A stretch of 38,200 bases of DNA from Moduliflexus sp964602655. Its GTDB lineage: Bacteria; Moduliflexota; Moduliflexia; Moduliflexales; Moduliflexaceae. The translations under genes were made by a program, and so were the position numbers. Numbering within the stretch: position 1 is the stretch's first letter; each line of letters begins with the position of its first letter. The notes under the pieces were generated by a model that saw only the letters and a program-made list of their open reading frames with translations, was not told where the DNA came from and did not search any database. Shown one piece after another: positions 16,018 through 24,073 of this stretch. The stretch is taken from the NCBI GenBank assembly GCA_964602655.1, contig CAZRSF010000065.1, forward strand, positions 1 to 38,200, written 5' to 3'.

Positions 16018-16390
16018 GTGTTTATTGGCGTATGCTCGCCACGCAATTATTCACGACATGAGACAACATATACGGATGAAATTTTTTATGAAGAGCGAAT
16101 ATGCAAAATTATTCTGCATATCTGCAAAATGTCAATTCATGAACGTTTTCGGTATGTTTGTTAGCCGAAGAATCCATCCGAATGAAAAAAAATTTTGCAA
16201 CGCAAACGATACATTAAACTTTCGCATTTTTATCTCGTCAGACGAATGACTGAAGAACAAGAGTACTGATAGAACATCATTGTGGTACGCAGAGTGTATT
16301 CAACATACGTCTGTTTCTCTGTCGAGGTCTGTGTGATGTCACAGATACGTCGAGAGCTGATTACAACACTGATTTTAGGAGGTTATTATT
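16018..16390. promoter_or_regulatory. AT-rich divergent region with operator-like dyads, no gene
   Basis: 373 bp between two divergent genes. It holds ATATGCA-N9-TGCATAT (16099-16121), a 7-bp perfect dyad. It also holds TCTGTG-N6-CACAGA (16328-16345), which overlaps TGTGATGTCACA and superficially resembles a CRP half-site pair but with wrong spacing. AGGAGG at 16378-16383 is the ribosome site of the lipoprotein gene. I see no credible coding region or clear -35/-10 pair. Confidence 0.4.
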
Positions 16391-17239
16391 ATGAGAATTC
16401 AATTCAAACATCTGACATTAGCGGTCGCGTTATTCGGAATGACGGCCTTTACCGGTTGCAGCGACAGCAAGAAGAGTCCAACCAGTTCAGAAAACGATTT
16501 TCCCTCAGTGCAGGGTATTCAGATCAACCCGAATGCGGCGGTCTATGTGGACGATCTAATCACGTTGTCGCCGACGACGATTGACCCGGATAATGATGAA
16601 ATCCGCTATACATGGTCGAAAGATGCGGGCGAATTCGATCCGGCTGAGGCTGTCGGGTCGAGCATCAAATGGAGAGCGCCTTCGACTGCCGGAACATATC
16701 AGGTCATTGTGGTCGGCGATGACGGTAATGGCGGCACATCGCAAAAACATCTGAATATCAAGACGTTGGGTGGTAATCAGAGTGGAACGATTGATGTCGT
16801 CGGCGGTCTGCGGGCGAATCCGGTGGGCGGCACGACGGATGTGGGGTATATTGACCAGGGCGATACGATCATGTTAGCCTGGGATAATGTCAGCCCGATT
16901 ACGACCGATAGCACGCGACCGGACGAAACCAGATACGCCCCGGACGGCAGCCGTCTCGATCCTGCGACGAACGCGGTGGTTTCCACGCCGCAATACGGAT
17001 ATGCCGACGGTCTGCCTACTCGAAACGGCGCGCGGTACGCGCTGATTGGCAGAGTTGAGAACGGCGACTGGTTCGAATTTACGCCTGGCCCTGATGGCGA
17101 CGGAAACGGCATCCCGGATTCGTTCAGCGCAGTGGCTCCGGCACGTGGCAGGCTGTTTTTGGGAATGAACGAACAGAACGATCTGTTATTGGATAATACA
17201 GGCTTCTGGCGCTTCGCCTTCACTTTCATCCATTCGTAA
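16391..17239 (+). CDS. Lipoprotein with Ig/PKD-like domain
   Basis: The 282-residue product begins with a lipoprotein signal (MRIQFKHLTLAVALFGMTAF then TGC), so C23 should be acylated. A short Ser/Lys linker leads into a beta-sandwich-like domain (about 42-128) with the PKD-type pattern: LSPTTIDPDNDEIRYTWSKDAG and GTYQVIVVGDDGNGGTS. The C-terminal half (130-282) is strand-rich with Gly, Asp and Pro, and includes DGDGNGIPDSF, a calcium-loop-like motif common in secreted envelope proteins. Such proteins often mediate binding to surfaces, glycans or other proteins, but no ligand can be named. AGGAGG lies 7 bases before the ATG. A strong terminator follows the gene. Confidence 0.8.
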   Translation: MRIQFKHLTLAVALFGMTAFTGCSDSKKSPTSSENDFPSVQGIQINPNAAVYVDDLITLSPTTIDPDNDEIRYTWSKDAGEFDPAEAVGSSIKWRAPSTAGTYQVIVVGDDGNGGTSQKHLNIKTLGGNQSGTIDVVGGLRANPVGGTTDVGYIDQGDTIMLAWDNVSPITTDSTRPDETRYAPDGSRLDPATNAVVSTPQYGYADGLPTRNGARYALIGRVENGDWFEFTPGPDGDGNGIPDSFSAVAPARGRLFLGMNEQNDLLLDNTGFWRFAFTFIHS

Positions 17240-17252
17240 TCGCACTCTTCGG

Positions 17253-17304
17253 CTTCGATGCTCGCGTCGTTCGCGGGCATCGAAGTTCTGTTTGTTTATT
17301 TTTT
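17253..17304 (+). terminator. Strong rho-independent terminator
   Basis: CTTCGATGC/GCATCGAAG (17253-17261/17277-17285) plus CGCG/CGCG gives a 14-pair stem with loop TCGTT. TTCTGTTTGTTTATTTTTT follows. It ends the lipoprotein transcript and reaches into the 3' end of the opposing receiver gene. Confidence 0.9.
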
Positions 17305-18153
17305 CGATTTTTGTTGAAGCAGCCGTTTGAGGGTCTGAATAGTCAGGTGGGTTTTAATGCGGCTCAACACCTCGGCGTAATGATGGGGTTTGATAATGTA
17401 ATCGGCGGCGCCGACTTCGAAGCCTTTGATTTTTGCGCCAGCATCAGACAGGGCGGTCATAAAGATAATGGGAACATCTCGTGTCTTCGCATTCTTTTTC
17501 AATTGTTGACATGTTTCGAACCCATCAATCCCCGGCAGCATCACATCTAACAAGACCAAATCGGGAACGGTTTCATTGACAAGTTCTAATGCGTTCTCCC
17601 CGCTTTCTGCGCCCATCGTGTTAAAACCGAATTTATCAAGATAGCCGATCAACAGGTGCAACGTCATCGCGTTATCTTCAACAATGAGAATCGTGGCTTT
17701 TTCATCAGTCAGGGATGGCTGTTCGCCGAATGCGATCAGCGAGTTGCGTGTTTTCAATTTCCGCTGGAGTCTCTGGATGGTCAATCGGCTTTCGATACGC
17801 GCGGCGACTTCTTTAAAATCGAAGGGTTTCGTAATATAATCAATGCCTCCGGCCTCGAAACCTTTGACCCGTTCCGATGTATTCGAGAGCGCGGTGATAA
17901 ACATGACCGGAATCTCCTGCGTATTGATGTTGCTTTTCAGGCGGCGGCAGGTCTCAAACCCATCAATCCCAGGCATCATGACATCTAACAGAATCAAATC
18001 TGGTTTGAGCAATTCCACCTGCCGCAACGCTTCTTCTCCGCTTCGCGCCACAGAGGTTTTCAAATTCAGGCGTTCTAAATATTCAATGAGAACGTATAAC
18101 GTTAATGGATTATCCTCAACAATCAAAATCGTTGATTTCTCGTCGTTTACCAC
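17296..18153 (-). CDS. Tandem two-receiver response regulator
   Basis: The 285-residue product consists of two CheY-like receiver domains and nothing else. Receiver 1 (about 7-127) has E13-D14, D57, T87 and K109. Receiver 2 (about 153-272) has E159-D160, D203, T233 and K255. The two are clearly an internal duplication, sharing PDL-LLDVM-PGIDGFETC and a TALS segment. Both are intact for phosphorylation. With no output domain, it should act as a phosphate sink, relay or protein-binding switch. The GTG start at 18153 is preceded by GGAGGAAG. It is 79 bp downstream of the glycosyltransferase gene on the same strand, and may be cotranscribed. No kinase is nearby. Confidence 0.93.
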   Translation of the reverse strand: MVNDEKSTILIVEDNPLTLYVLIEYLERLNLKTSVARSGEEALRQVELLKPDLILLDVMMPGIDGFETCRRLKSNINTQEIPVMFITALSNTSERVKGFEAGGIDYITKPFDFKEVAARIESRLTIQRLQRKLKTRNSLIAFGEQPSLTDEKATILIVEDNAMTLHLLIGYLDKFGFNTMGAESGENALELVNETVPDLVLLDVMLPGIDGFETCQQLKKNAKTRDVPIIFMTALSDAGAKIKGFEVGAADYIIKPHHYAEVLSRIKTHLTIQTLKRLLQQKSKK

Positions 18154-18232
18154 AATCTTCCTCCATATATTCGGTCAGGATGAGATCTTCTTCTTGATAT
18201 GTTCGAAATAATAGAAGATTGCCCGGAAAAGG

Positions 18233-19378
18233 TCAAGCATAATCTCCTCCGATTTGTCTGTAAACCTGGAGAATTTGAGGAAGAATACTCTTCCAGGAAT
18301 AGCGTTGCGCATGGGTATAGCCTGTCACAGCGAACTGCTGTCGAAGTTGCGTATTGTCAAGCAACACCTGCATTCCGTTGGATAGGGCTTGCGCTGAGGC
18401 TGGGGGGACCGCAAAACCAGCGTTGCCGAGCAGTTCGGACAGCGAGGACGTATCGGCATACACGACGGGGGTTCCGCAGGCCATCGCCTCTAATGGGGGG
18501 AAGCCGAATCCTTCGTATAATGAGGGGTGCACGAGCAGGGTGGCGGCGGAATACAGCAACGGAAGGTCGTCGTCTGGCACGTAATCCAAAAATATGAACG
18601 AGTTTTGCAACTGATGTTGCGCAATCAGCGCATGAATCTCTCCGATATAACGGTCATCCGTTTTGCCTGCAATGACGACGTGATACGCTTGCCGCAGCGT
18701 TTCCGGCAACAAGGCCGTCGCTTCGACTAAGTAGGCCAAACCTTTGTACGGGTCCTGGCGTCCGACGTACAATAAAAATTTTTGCGGTAGCCGATAATGT
18801 AAAAAGAAATCATCCTCTACATGGATTCCCTGTTGAAATCTTGATTCGAGGCCGCACCAGACGACATGAATCTTATCGGCAGGCACGCGCAACAGGCGGA
18901 TGATGTCGCTTTTTGTATGTGCCGATGCGGTGAGAATCGTATCGGCTGAACGCAAAATCGTCGAGGTCAGCAGCGGAAAACGATAAAATACACGCCAGAG
19001 CAGACGGGACTTGGATAGCGCTTTCGGAAACAGAAATGGGATCAGATCGAAGACATTGACGATTTTTTTATAATTGCCGCGAAATGGCGAGGTGAGGTAA
19101 TGCGGTGTATGAAAAATCTGCGGCGCAACTCGGTTGATGGCGCGTGGCGAAAACGCCATATCTTTCAACGACAGCAAGTCATACGGATGAGCGACAATCC
19201 GAGATTGAGCAAGCGTCTGAGGCGAGAGATGGCGTTTCAGCGCCTCTTCCTGCCCGATTAAAAGATATTCATGTTCCGGAGCATCGGCAACAAGGTGCGT
19301 GACGAGATTAAGCGCGTAGCGGCTGATGCCGTCAATCTGCTCTCCGCGTACCCAGCGTACATCAAGCGCGATTCGCAT
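18233..19378 (-). CDS. Glycosyltransferase, GT4 family
   Basis: A 381-residue GT-B glycosyltransferase. The N-terminal half begins MRIALDVRWVRGEQIDGISRY, with the Gly-x-Ser/Gly-R acceptor loop. The C-terminal half starts near FLLYVGRQDPYKGLAYLVEA and holds the EX7E motif in LYEGFGFPPLEAMACGTPVV, which binds the nucleotide-sugar. The family makes lipopolysaccharide, exopolysaccharide or glycolipid linkages with retention. The enzyme is cytoplasmic and probably membrane associated. It lies 6 bp after a paralogous GT4 gene, so the two sugars are probably added in successive steps. Donor and acceptor are unknown. Confidence 0.93.
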   Translation of the reverse strand: MRIALDVRWVRGEQIDGISRYALNLVTHLVADAPEHEYLLIGQEEALKRHLSPQTLAQSRIVAHPYDLLSLKDMAFSPRAINRVAPQIFHTPHYLTSPFRGNYKKIVNVFDLIPFLFPKALSKSRLLWRVFYRFPLLTSTILRSADTILTASAHTKSDIIRLLRVPADKIHVVWCGLESRFQQGIHVEDDFFLHYRLPQKFLLYVGRQDPYKGLAYLVEATALLPETLRQAYHVVIAGKTDDRYIGEIHALIAQHQLQNSFIFLDYVPDDDLPLLYSAATLLVHPSLYEGFGFPPLEAMACGTPVVYADTSSLSELLGNAGFAVPPASAQALSNGMQVLLDNTQLRQQFAVTGYTHAQRYSWKSILPQILQVYRQIGGDYA

Positions 19379-19384
19379 ACGGAA

Positions 19385-20542
19385 TTATCCTTGAAAAACA
19401 TCCTGATAGGCGCGATAGGTTTCTTCTGCGGTTCGCGGCCAGGAAAATTGCTGGGCGCGAAGACGCCCGGCTTCTCTCATCTGTTCGCGCCGCGCCGGAT
19501 GTTGCAGAACCGTTTCGATGCCATCGGCAATGGACGCGGGATCGTTCGGATTGACTAACATCCCGGCATTACCTGCAATTTCAGGCAACGACGATACATT
19601 CGACGTGATGACCGGCGCGCCATACGACATGGCCTCAAGCACGGGCAAGCCGAAGCCTTCGTAAATTGATGGAAACACAAATGCTTCTGCCCCGCTGTAG
19701 AATAATGGCAGGGCATCATCCGGGATAAAACCGGTCAAGACGACCGACGTTTCAAGATGCAGCGCGGCGACTTTTTGGTAAACCTGCTCGTAAAACCAAC
19801 CTTTTCCGCCAGCAATCACCAATTGAACAGCATCGTCTATGCGTCGTTCTTGACGCAGCAACGCAAACGCGTCAAGCAACCGTTCCAAATTTTTTTTGGG
19901 TTCGATGACGCCGACAAACAGCAAATAGGGCTGACGAATGCCGTACTGTTCAATCAGACGATGACGTTGTTCTTCCGCATTCGGAGGCAGCGGTTTCGCC
20001 GTATAGCCAAGGTGAATCACGCGGACTTTTTCTTCCGATACGCTGAGATGGCGGCAAATATCCTGCTTCGAATGCTCGGAATCGGTGATGATGACATCCG
20101 CTGTCTGCGCGGCGCGTTTGATAAACAGTTTGAAAAAGAGGAGATGCTTTTTTGGCACAAGCTCAGGGAAAAAGAGCGGAACCAGGTCGTGAATGGTCAC
20201 AACGTATCGGCACATTTTTCTGACGGGGAGTTCGAAATTGCACACGCCATGATAGACATCAATCCGATGCTGTCGCAATAGGGGCGGAAGCGTCCAATTT
20301 GTCCAGACAATACGGCGTTGGCACGGCGCAGTCACAAGCTGAATATGTTCTATTGGTGATAAGGCGCGGTTGGGAGAATCAGTGAAAAATGACGCGAAAT
20401 CTATCGGTCTGTCGTAAAATAAAACGATCTGCTCGTCTCGATGCGAAGGTCGCTGAAGGTATTCGAAAAAAAGGGATCGGGTATAACGCCCGATCCCTGT
20501 GTTGACATGAAATAAACGCGCATCAATGCCGAGTCGCATCAT
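19385..20542 (-). CDS. Glycosyltransferase, GT4 family
   Basis: A GT-B retaining glycosyltransferase of about 386 residues. MRLGIDARLFHVNTGIGRYTR gives the N-terminal strand and acceptor loop. LLFVGVIEPKKNLERLLDAF opens the donor domain, and IYEGFGLPVLEAMSYGAPVI holds the EX7E motif. I chose the paired ATGs at 20542/20539, four bases after the preceding gene's stop; the longer frame from 20662 is read through that gene's 3' end and adds 40 basic residues unrelated to the family. It is a paralogue of the next gene. Position directly behind uppS, which makes the undecaprenyl carrier for glycan assembly, supports a role in envelope polysaccharide synthesis, by inference. Confidence 0.92.
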   Translation of the reverse strand: MMRLGIDARLFHVNTGIGRYTRSLFFEYLQRPSHRDEQIVLFYDRPIDFASFFTDSPNRALSPIEHIQLVTAPCQRRIVWTNWTLPPLLRQHRIDVYHGVCNFELPVRKMCRYVVTIHDLVPLFFPELVPKKHLLFFKLFIKRAAQTADVIITDSEHSKQDICRHLSVSEEKVRVIHLGYTAKPLPPNAEEQRHRLIEQYGIRQPYLLFVGVIEPKKNLERLLDAFALLRQERRIDDAVQLVIAGGKGWFYEQVYQKVAALHLETSVVLTGFIPDDALPLFYSGAEAFVFPSIYEGFGLPVLEAMSYGAPVITSNVSSLPEIAGNAGMLVNPNDPASIADGIETVLQHPARREQMREAGRLRAQQFSWPRTAEETYRAYQDVFQG

Positions 20543-20546
20543 TCGG

Positions 20547-20948
20547 TCAGATCGGCGTATTTTCTGCGTGCAGATGAAACGATTTCGGATTCTGTAAAAA
20601 CGGCACTTTATGCGGACGCGCATAACGCACATCAACAATGATCTTCTTTTTGGCCGGGTCAACCGTTACCTTAATATCTTTATCCTTGAACTGCGCGTTC
20701 TCCATTTCTGTGAGCAGCGTTTTTACCTTTTGCACGACGGCATCTTTGACTTTTGCGTCATCAGTTACGTTGACAAAAACAATATTCAGCTTTTCATTGT
20801 TGAACTCATCTTCGAATGTCCAGTGATCATAGTAAATCGGCACTAATTGGATGCCGACAAAGACCACAATTGCCAATACGATCAGTCCAACGATTGCGCC
20901 AGGGCCAGCGCCTCCGCGTTCATTCATTTTTCGAATCTCTCTGTTCAT
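20547..20948 (-). CDS. Single-TM protein resembling DUF4845
   Basis: The 133-residue product has a short polar N-terminus (NREIRKMNERGGAGPGA), one transmembrane helix (about 15-37, IVGLIVLAIVVFVGIQL), then P-I-Y-Y-D and a small alpha/beta domain outside the membrane. Length, the one helix and the VP-YY motif after it resemble DUF4845 proteins, whose role is unknown; the match is not certain. AAGGAG lies 8 bases before the ATG at 20948, which decides the start against 20969. It is in the uppS-glycosyltransferase run with 26 and 4 bp gaps, so it is probably cotranscribed. Confidence 0.65.
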   Translation of the reverse strand: MNREIRKMNERGGAGPGAIVGLIVLAIVVFVGIQLVPIYYDHWTFEDEFNNEKLNIVFVNVTDDAKVKDAVVQKVKTLLTEMENAQFKDKDIKVTVDPAKKKIIVDVRYARPHKVPFLQNPKSFHLHAENTPI

Positions 20949-20974
20949 AGTTGTTTCTCCTTGTATCAAATGTG

Positions 20975-21745
20975 TTAACGAATGTTGCCGAACCTTCGCG
21001 AACGATGTTGGTAATCTAAAATCGCCTGATAAAACTGCGGTTTTCGGAAATCAGGCCAGAGTACTGACGTGACATACAGCTCTGCATACGCTAACTGCCA
21101 GAGTAAAAAGTTACTGATGCGCATCTCCCCGCTCGTCCGAATCATCAAGTCCAACTCCGGGAGGTGCGCGGTTGATAAATACCGAGCAAAGACATCTGTC
21201 GTAAGATTCTCCAGATTCAATTGCTTTTCATGTATATCATACGCAATTTTTTTGACGGCGTCAAGTATTTCGTTCTGTCCGCCATAATTTAACGCAAGAT
21301 TGAGAACCAGGCCAGTGTTCTGACTGGTCGCCGAGATCGTTTTTTCCAAGGCTTTCTGTGCGCGTTCAGGCAATTCCCAAGTGCGGCCAATTGTAGAAAG
21401 CCGAATATTATTGGCATTCATGGTCTTGACTTCTCGTTTCAGAAATTCCACTAAAATCGCCATCAACGCCTGAATCTCCAACGCCGGACGTTTCCAGTTT
21501 TCAGAGGAAAATGCATAGAGCGTCAATGCCTGAATCCCAATGTCGGTTGCCGCTTCGACCACTGCTCGAACAGACTCTACGCCGACGCGATGTCCTTCGA
21601 CGCGAGGCTTGCCTTGCTGTTGCGCCCAGCGTCCATTGCCGTCCATAATCACCGCCACATGTCGCGGCAATTTCCCCGGCTCGATTTGCTCTCGCAACTG
21701 CGCCAAAATCTGCTCTTCACTTGAAAGTTGCTCTTGTTGACTCAT
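20975..21745 (-). CDS. uppS: Isoprenyl transferase (undecaprenyl diphosphate synthase)
   Basis: UppS elongates farnesyl diphosphate with isopentenyl units to the C55 lipid carrier used for peptidoglycan and polysaccharides. The 256-residue product has the catalytic motif HVAVIMDGNGRWA with D35, then EGHRVGVESVRAVVE and LTLYAFSSENWKRP. The C-terminal LDLMIRTSGEMRISNFLLWQ and WPDFR motifs are also present. All key residues are in place. A short N-terminal extension of about 25 residues is normal. The ATG directly abuts the frr stop (no gap). The next genes are a membrane protein and two glycosyltransferases instead of cdsA and dxr, which commonly follow uppS. Confidence 0.96.
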   Translation of the reverse strand: MSQQEQLSSEEQILAQLREQIEPGKLPRHVAVIMDGNGRWAQQQGKPRVEGHRVGVESVRAVVEAATDIGIQALTLYAFSSENWKRPALEIQALMAILVEFLKREVKTMNANNIRLSTIGRTWELPERAQKALEKTISATSQNTGLVLNLALNYGGQNEILDAVKKIAYDIHEKQLNLENLTTDVFARYLSTAHLPELDLMIRTSGEMRISNFLLWQLAYAELYVTSVLWPDFRKPQFYQAILDYQHRSRRFGNIR

Positions 21746-22303
21746 TTAAATTTTGAGGAGTTCTTCCTCTTTTCTTACCGTTAAATCGTCCACGAGTTTG
21801 ATGAAGTCATCCGTAATTTTTTGGATTTTATCCTGTCCTTGATGATGTTCATCCTCGGTGATTTTTTTATCTTTTTCAAGTTTTTTCAACCCTTCGTTCG
21901 CGTCACGGCGAATCTGGCGGATCACGACTTTTTTATCTTCTGCCCGTTTTTTCACAACTTTTGCCAATTCTTTGCGCCGATCCTCTGTTAACGCAGGAAT
22001 GGCTAATCGAATAACTTTGCCGTCATTCGATGGCGTAATGCCTAAATCCGACCGTAATATCGCTTTTTCAATCTCTTTGAGAACGCTGACATCCCAGGGC
22101 TGAATCACAATAAGTGAACTCTCTGGGACAGATAACGTCGCCACCTGATTCAGCGCAGTTGGCGTACCGTAATATTCAACGGTAATTCCATCCAACAAGC
22201 CTACGGATGCGCGACCGGTGCGAATTCCGGAAAACTCATGTTTCAAGATGTCGATTGCTTTCTGCATCTGTCCTTCGGAATCTTTATAAACCTGTTGTAG
22301 CAT
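21746..22303 (-). CDS. frr: Ribosome recycling factor
   Basis: RRF splits post-termination ribosomes together with EF-G. The 185-residue product from ATG 22303 (MLQQVYKDSEGQMQKAID) has the exact family length and aligns with the family start. The signature reads IRTGRASVGLLDGITVEYYGTPTALN, and RRDANEGLKKLEKDKKITEDE lies in the three-helix bundle. ATG codons at 22309 and 22333 are also open, and none has a clear Shine-Dalgarno. It is 68 bp behind pyrH and immediately ahead of uppS, the usual bacterial order. Confidence 0.96.
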   Translation of the reverse strand: MLQQVYKDSEGQMQKAIDILKHEFSGIRTGRASVGLLDGITVEYYGTPTALNQVATLSVPESSLIVIQPWDVSVLKEIEKAILRSDLGITPSNDGKVIRLAIPALTEDRRKELAKVVKKRAEDKKVVIRQIRRDANEGLKKLEKDKKITEDEHHQGQDKIQKITDDFIKLVDDLTVRKEEELLKI

Positions 22304-22371
22304 ACACATTAGAGATGGAAGCAGAGGGAACATCTTAATGGCAAGGCTGCCCCTATTGCCTTACATCTTCG

Positions 22372-23085
22372 TTATTTATGCACGACGGTGCCAACGGCTT
22401 CTCCAGAAAGAATTCGCTTGATATTTCCTGGTTCTTTCAGGTTGAACACCACAATCGGCATGTCGTGTTCCAGGCAAAAAGAAATCGCAGTCAAATCCAT
22501 GACCTTGAGTTGGCGCTGTAACACCTCAAAATAAGAAATTCGGTCAAAACGAATCGCAGAAGGATCTTTGACTGGGTCTGCCGAATACATGCCGTCAACT
22601 TTTGTCGCTTTGAAAATGGCGTGTGCGTCAATTTCCACTGACCGCAATGCGGCGGCGGTGTCTGTGGTAAAAAAAGGATGTCCGGTTCCAGCAGCAAAAA
22701 TGACCACCGTGCCTTGCGTCAATGCGTGAATGGCTTCTTTCCGATGGAATGGATGGGCAATCTGCCCCATTGGAATGGCCGTTTGCATCAACGTCGGAAG
22801 ACCGAGGCCTTCAAGCGTTTCCTGAAGCGCCACGCTGTTGATCACGGTGGCGAGCATCCCCATCAAATCGCCGGAGGCTCTGGGAATGCCGCGTTGCTGC
22901 CCCTGAACTCCGCGAAAAATATTGCCCGCGCCAATCACGATGGCGACCTGGACGCCGAGTTCAACTGCGCTTTTGACCTCTCTGGCAACATAATCCAACA
23001 TCCCGCCATCAATTCCGGTCTCGTTCGTTCCTGCCAGAACTTCTCCGCTCAATTTTAACAGGATGCGCTGATATACTGCTGTCAT
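22372..23085 (-). CDS. pyrH: UMP kinase
   Basis: PyrH phosphorylates UMP to UDP as the hexameric bacterial enzyme of the amino-acid-kinase fold. The 237-residue product matches family length. RILLKLSGEVLAG is the phosphate loop, VIGAGNIFRG and RASGDLMGMLATVINSVAL shape the UMP site, and FAAGTGHPFFTTDTAAALR is the signature. ATKVDGMYSADP binds nucleotide. It lies between tsf and frr as in most bacteria. A hairpin (23101-23132) separates it from tsf by 81 bp. Confidence 0.97.
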   Translation of the reverse strand: MTAVYQRILLKLSGEVLAGTNETGIDGGMLDYVAREVKSAVELGVQVAIVIGAGNIFRGVQGQQRGIPRASGDLMGMLATVINSVALQETLEGLGLPTLMQTAIPMGQIAHPFHRKEAIHALTQGTVVIFAAGTGHPFFTTDTAAALRSVEIDAHAIFKATKVDGMYSADPVKDPSAIRFDRISYFEVLQRQLKVMDLTAISFCLEHDMPIVVFNLKEPGNIKRILSGEAVGTVVHK

Positions 23086-23100
23086 AACGTGATAGACAGA

Positions 23101-23132
23101 AGCTTCGAACGCGCTTGTTTACGCTCGAAGCT
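23101..23132 (-). other. Intergenic hairpin between tsf and pyrH
   Basis: AGCTTCGA/TCGAAGCT (23101-23108/23125-23132) with extra GCG/CGC pairing inside. No T-run follows on the minus strand, so it is more likely a processing or stability element than a terminator. Confidence 0.45.
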
Positions 23133-23166
23133 CTGAAATGCTCAAGTGTTCACGATGCCGATGCCC

Positions 23167-23826
23167 TTATTTCTTGGCGGCTTCGCGCTGTGCGGCGACT
23201 TCGGCGGCCAAATCCGCTTTTTCTTTCTCAATGCCTTCGCCTAACACGAAACGCGCGAAACGTCGAATATTCAGATTCTCTCCTAATTTCGCAATGGCGT
23301 CGGTCACAAGCTGGTGTATCGTTTTATCAGGGTCTTTGACAAATGGCTGTTCATACAAGCAGACTTCACTGTAAAACTTATCGAGTTTGCCGTCAATAAT
23401 TTTTTCAATGACATTCGCAGGCTTTTTCGTGCTTTCGACTTGCGCCCGATAAATTTCACGTTCTTTTTCGACCACATCTGCCGGTACGTTTTCGCGTTTC
23501 AGATACTGCGGATTGGCGGCAGCAATGTGCATAGACACATCTTTCACCAATTGTTGGAATTGATCGGTTCTGGCGACAAAATCGGTCTCGCAGTTGACTT
23601 CTAACAGAACGCCAAGCTTTCCGCCGCCATGAATATAGGATGTCACCGCGCCTTCGCTGGTGACGCGCCCCGCTTTTTTGGACGCCGCTGCCAACCCTTT
23701 TTTACGTAAAATATCTACGGCTTTTTCAAGGTTGCCTTCACTTTCGGCAAGCGCTTTTTTACAATCCATAATTCCCGCGCCCGTGTTGGCGCGCAAGTCC
23801 TGCACTAACTTTGCACTGATTTCCAT
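23167..23826 (-). CDS. tsf: Translation elongation factor Ts
   Basis: EF-Ts exchanges GDP for GTP on EF-Tu. The 219-residue product holds the N-terminal module (MEISAKLVQDLRANTGAGIMDCKKAL), the core N-subdomain (HGGGKLGVLLEVNCETDFVAR), and a single C-terminal subdomain ending in VLGEGIEKEK. It is shorter than the E. coli protein (about 280) and resembles the compact forms of plastid, cyanobacterial and Thermus type, lacking most of the second half of the core. The start ATG has GAGGAG upstream. It follows rpsB, but a terminator and a putative promoter lie between. Confidence 0.96.
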   Translation of the reverse strand: MEISAKLVQDLRANTGAGIMDCKKALAESEGNLEKAVDILRKKGLAAASKKAGRVTSEGAVTSYIHGGGKLGVLLEVNCETDFVARTDQFQQLVKDVSMHIAAANPQYLKRENVPADVVEKEREIYRAQVESTKKPANVIEKIIDGKLDKFYSEVCLYEQPFVKDPDKTIHQLVTDAIAKLGENLNIRRFARFVLGEGIEKEKADLAAEVAAQREAAKK

Positions 23827-23884
23827 GCTGACTTCTCCTCACGTCTGCGTGATGACCTGAGTCACGCCCATGTTGATGATGATA

Positions 23885-23912
23885 TCTTTATATTTGTCGT
23901 CATCTGTGTCAA
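23885..23912 (-). promoter_or_regulatory. Candidate tsf promoter
   Basis: Minus-strand TTGACA (23907-23912) is a perfect -35, and TAAAGA (23885-23890) 16 bases on is a weak -10. A CGTCATCT/AGATGACG hairpin (23898-23919) overlaps the -35. It lies just after the rpsB terminator, so tsf could be expressed apart from rpsB. Confidence 0.4.
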
Positions 23913-23935
23913 GATGACGAGAGATGCTGTTCTCA

Positions 23936-23978
23936 CAAAAATGACCCCTCCAGCGATTCAATGATCATCTGGAGGGGT
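23936..23978 (-). terminator. Terminator between rpsB and tsf
   Basis: Minus-strand ACCCCTCCAG (23978-23969) pairs with CTGGAGGGGT (23953-23944), ten perfect pairs, followed by CATTTTTG. It ends or attenuates rpsB transcription. Attenuation between rpsB and tsf is known in E. coli. Confidence 0.8.
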
Positions 23979-24073
23979 AGTAACAATCAATCGCATCGTG
24001 ATGACAATACACCTGCGTTGCCCTGAACAGGTCGTCTTTTAGAAAACGGGAAACGCGCACTCGCGTTCACCCC

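Noticed and set aside
16331..16343. CRP site
   Set aside because: The TGTGA and TCACA half-sites have the wrong spacing (2 instead of 6).
24020..24073. Second terminator directly after rpsB
   Set aside because: AACGCG/CGCGTT forms only a 6-pair stem and the following TCCCGTTTTC is a poor T-run.
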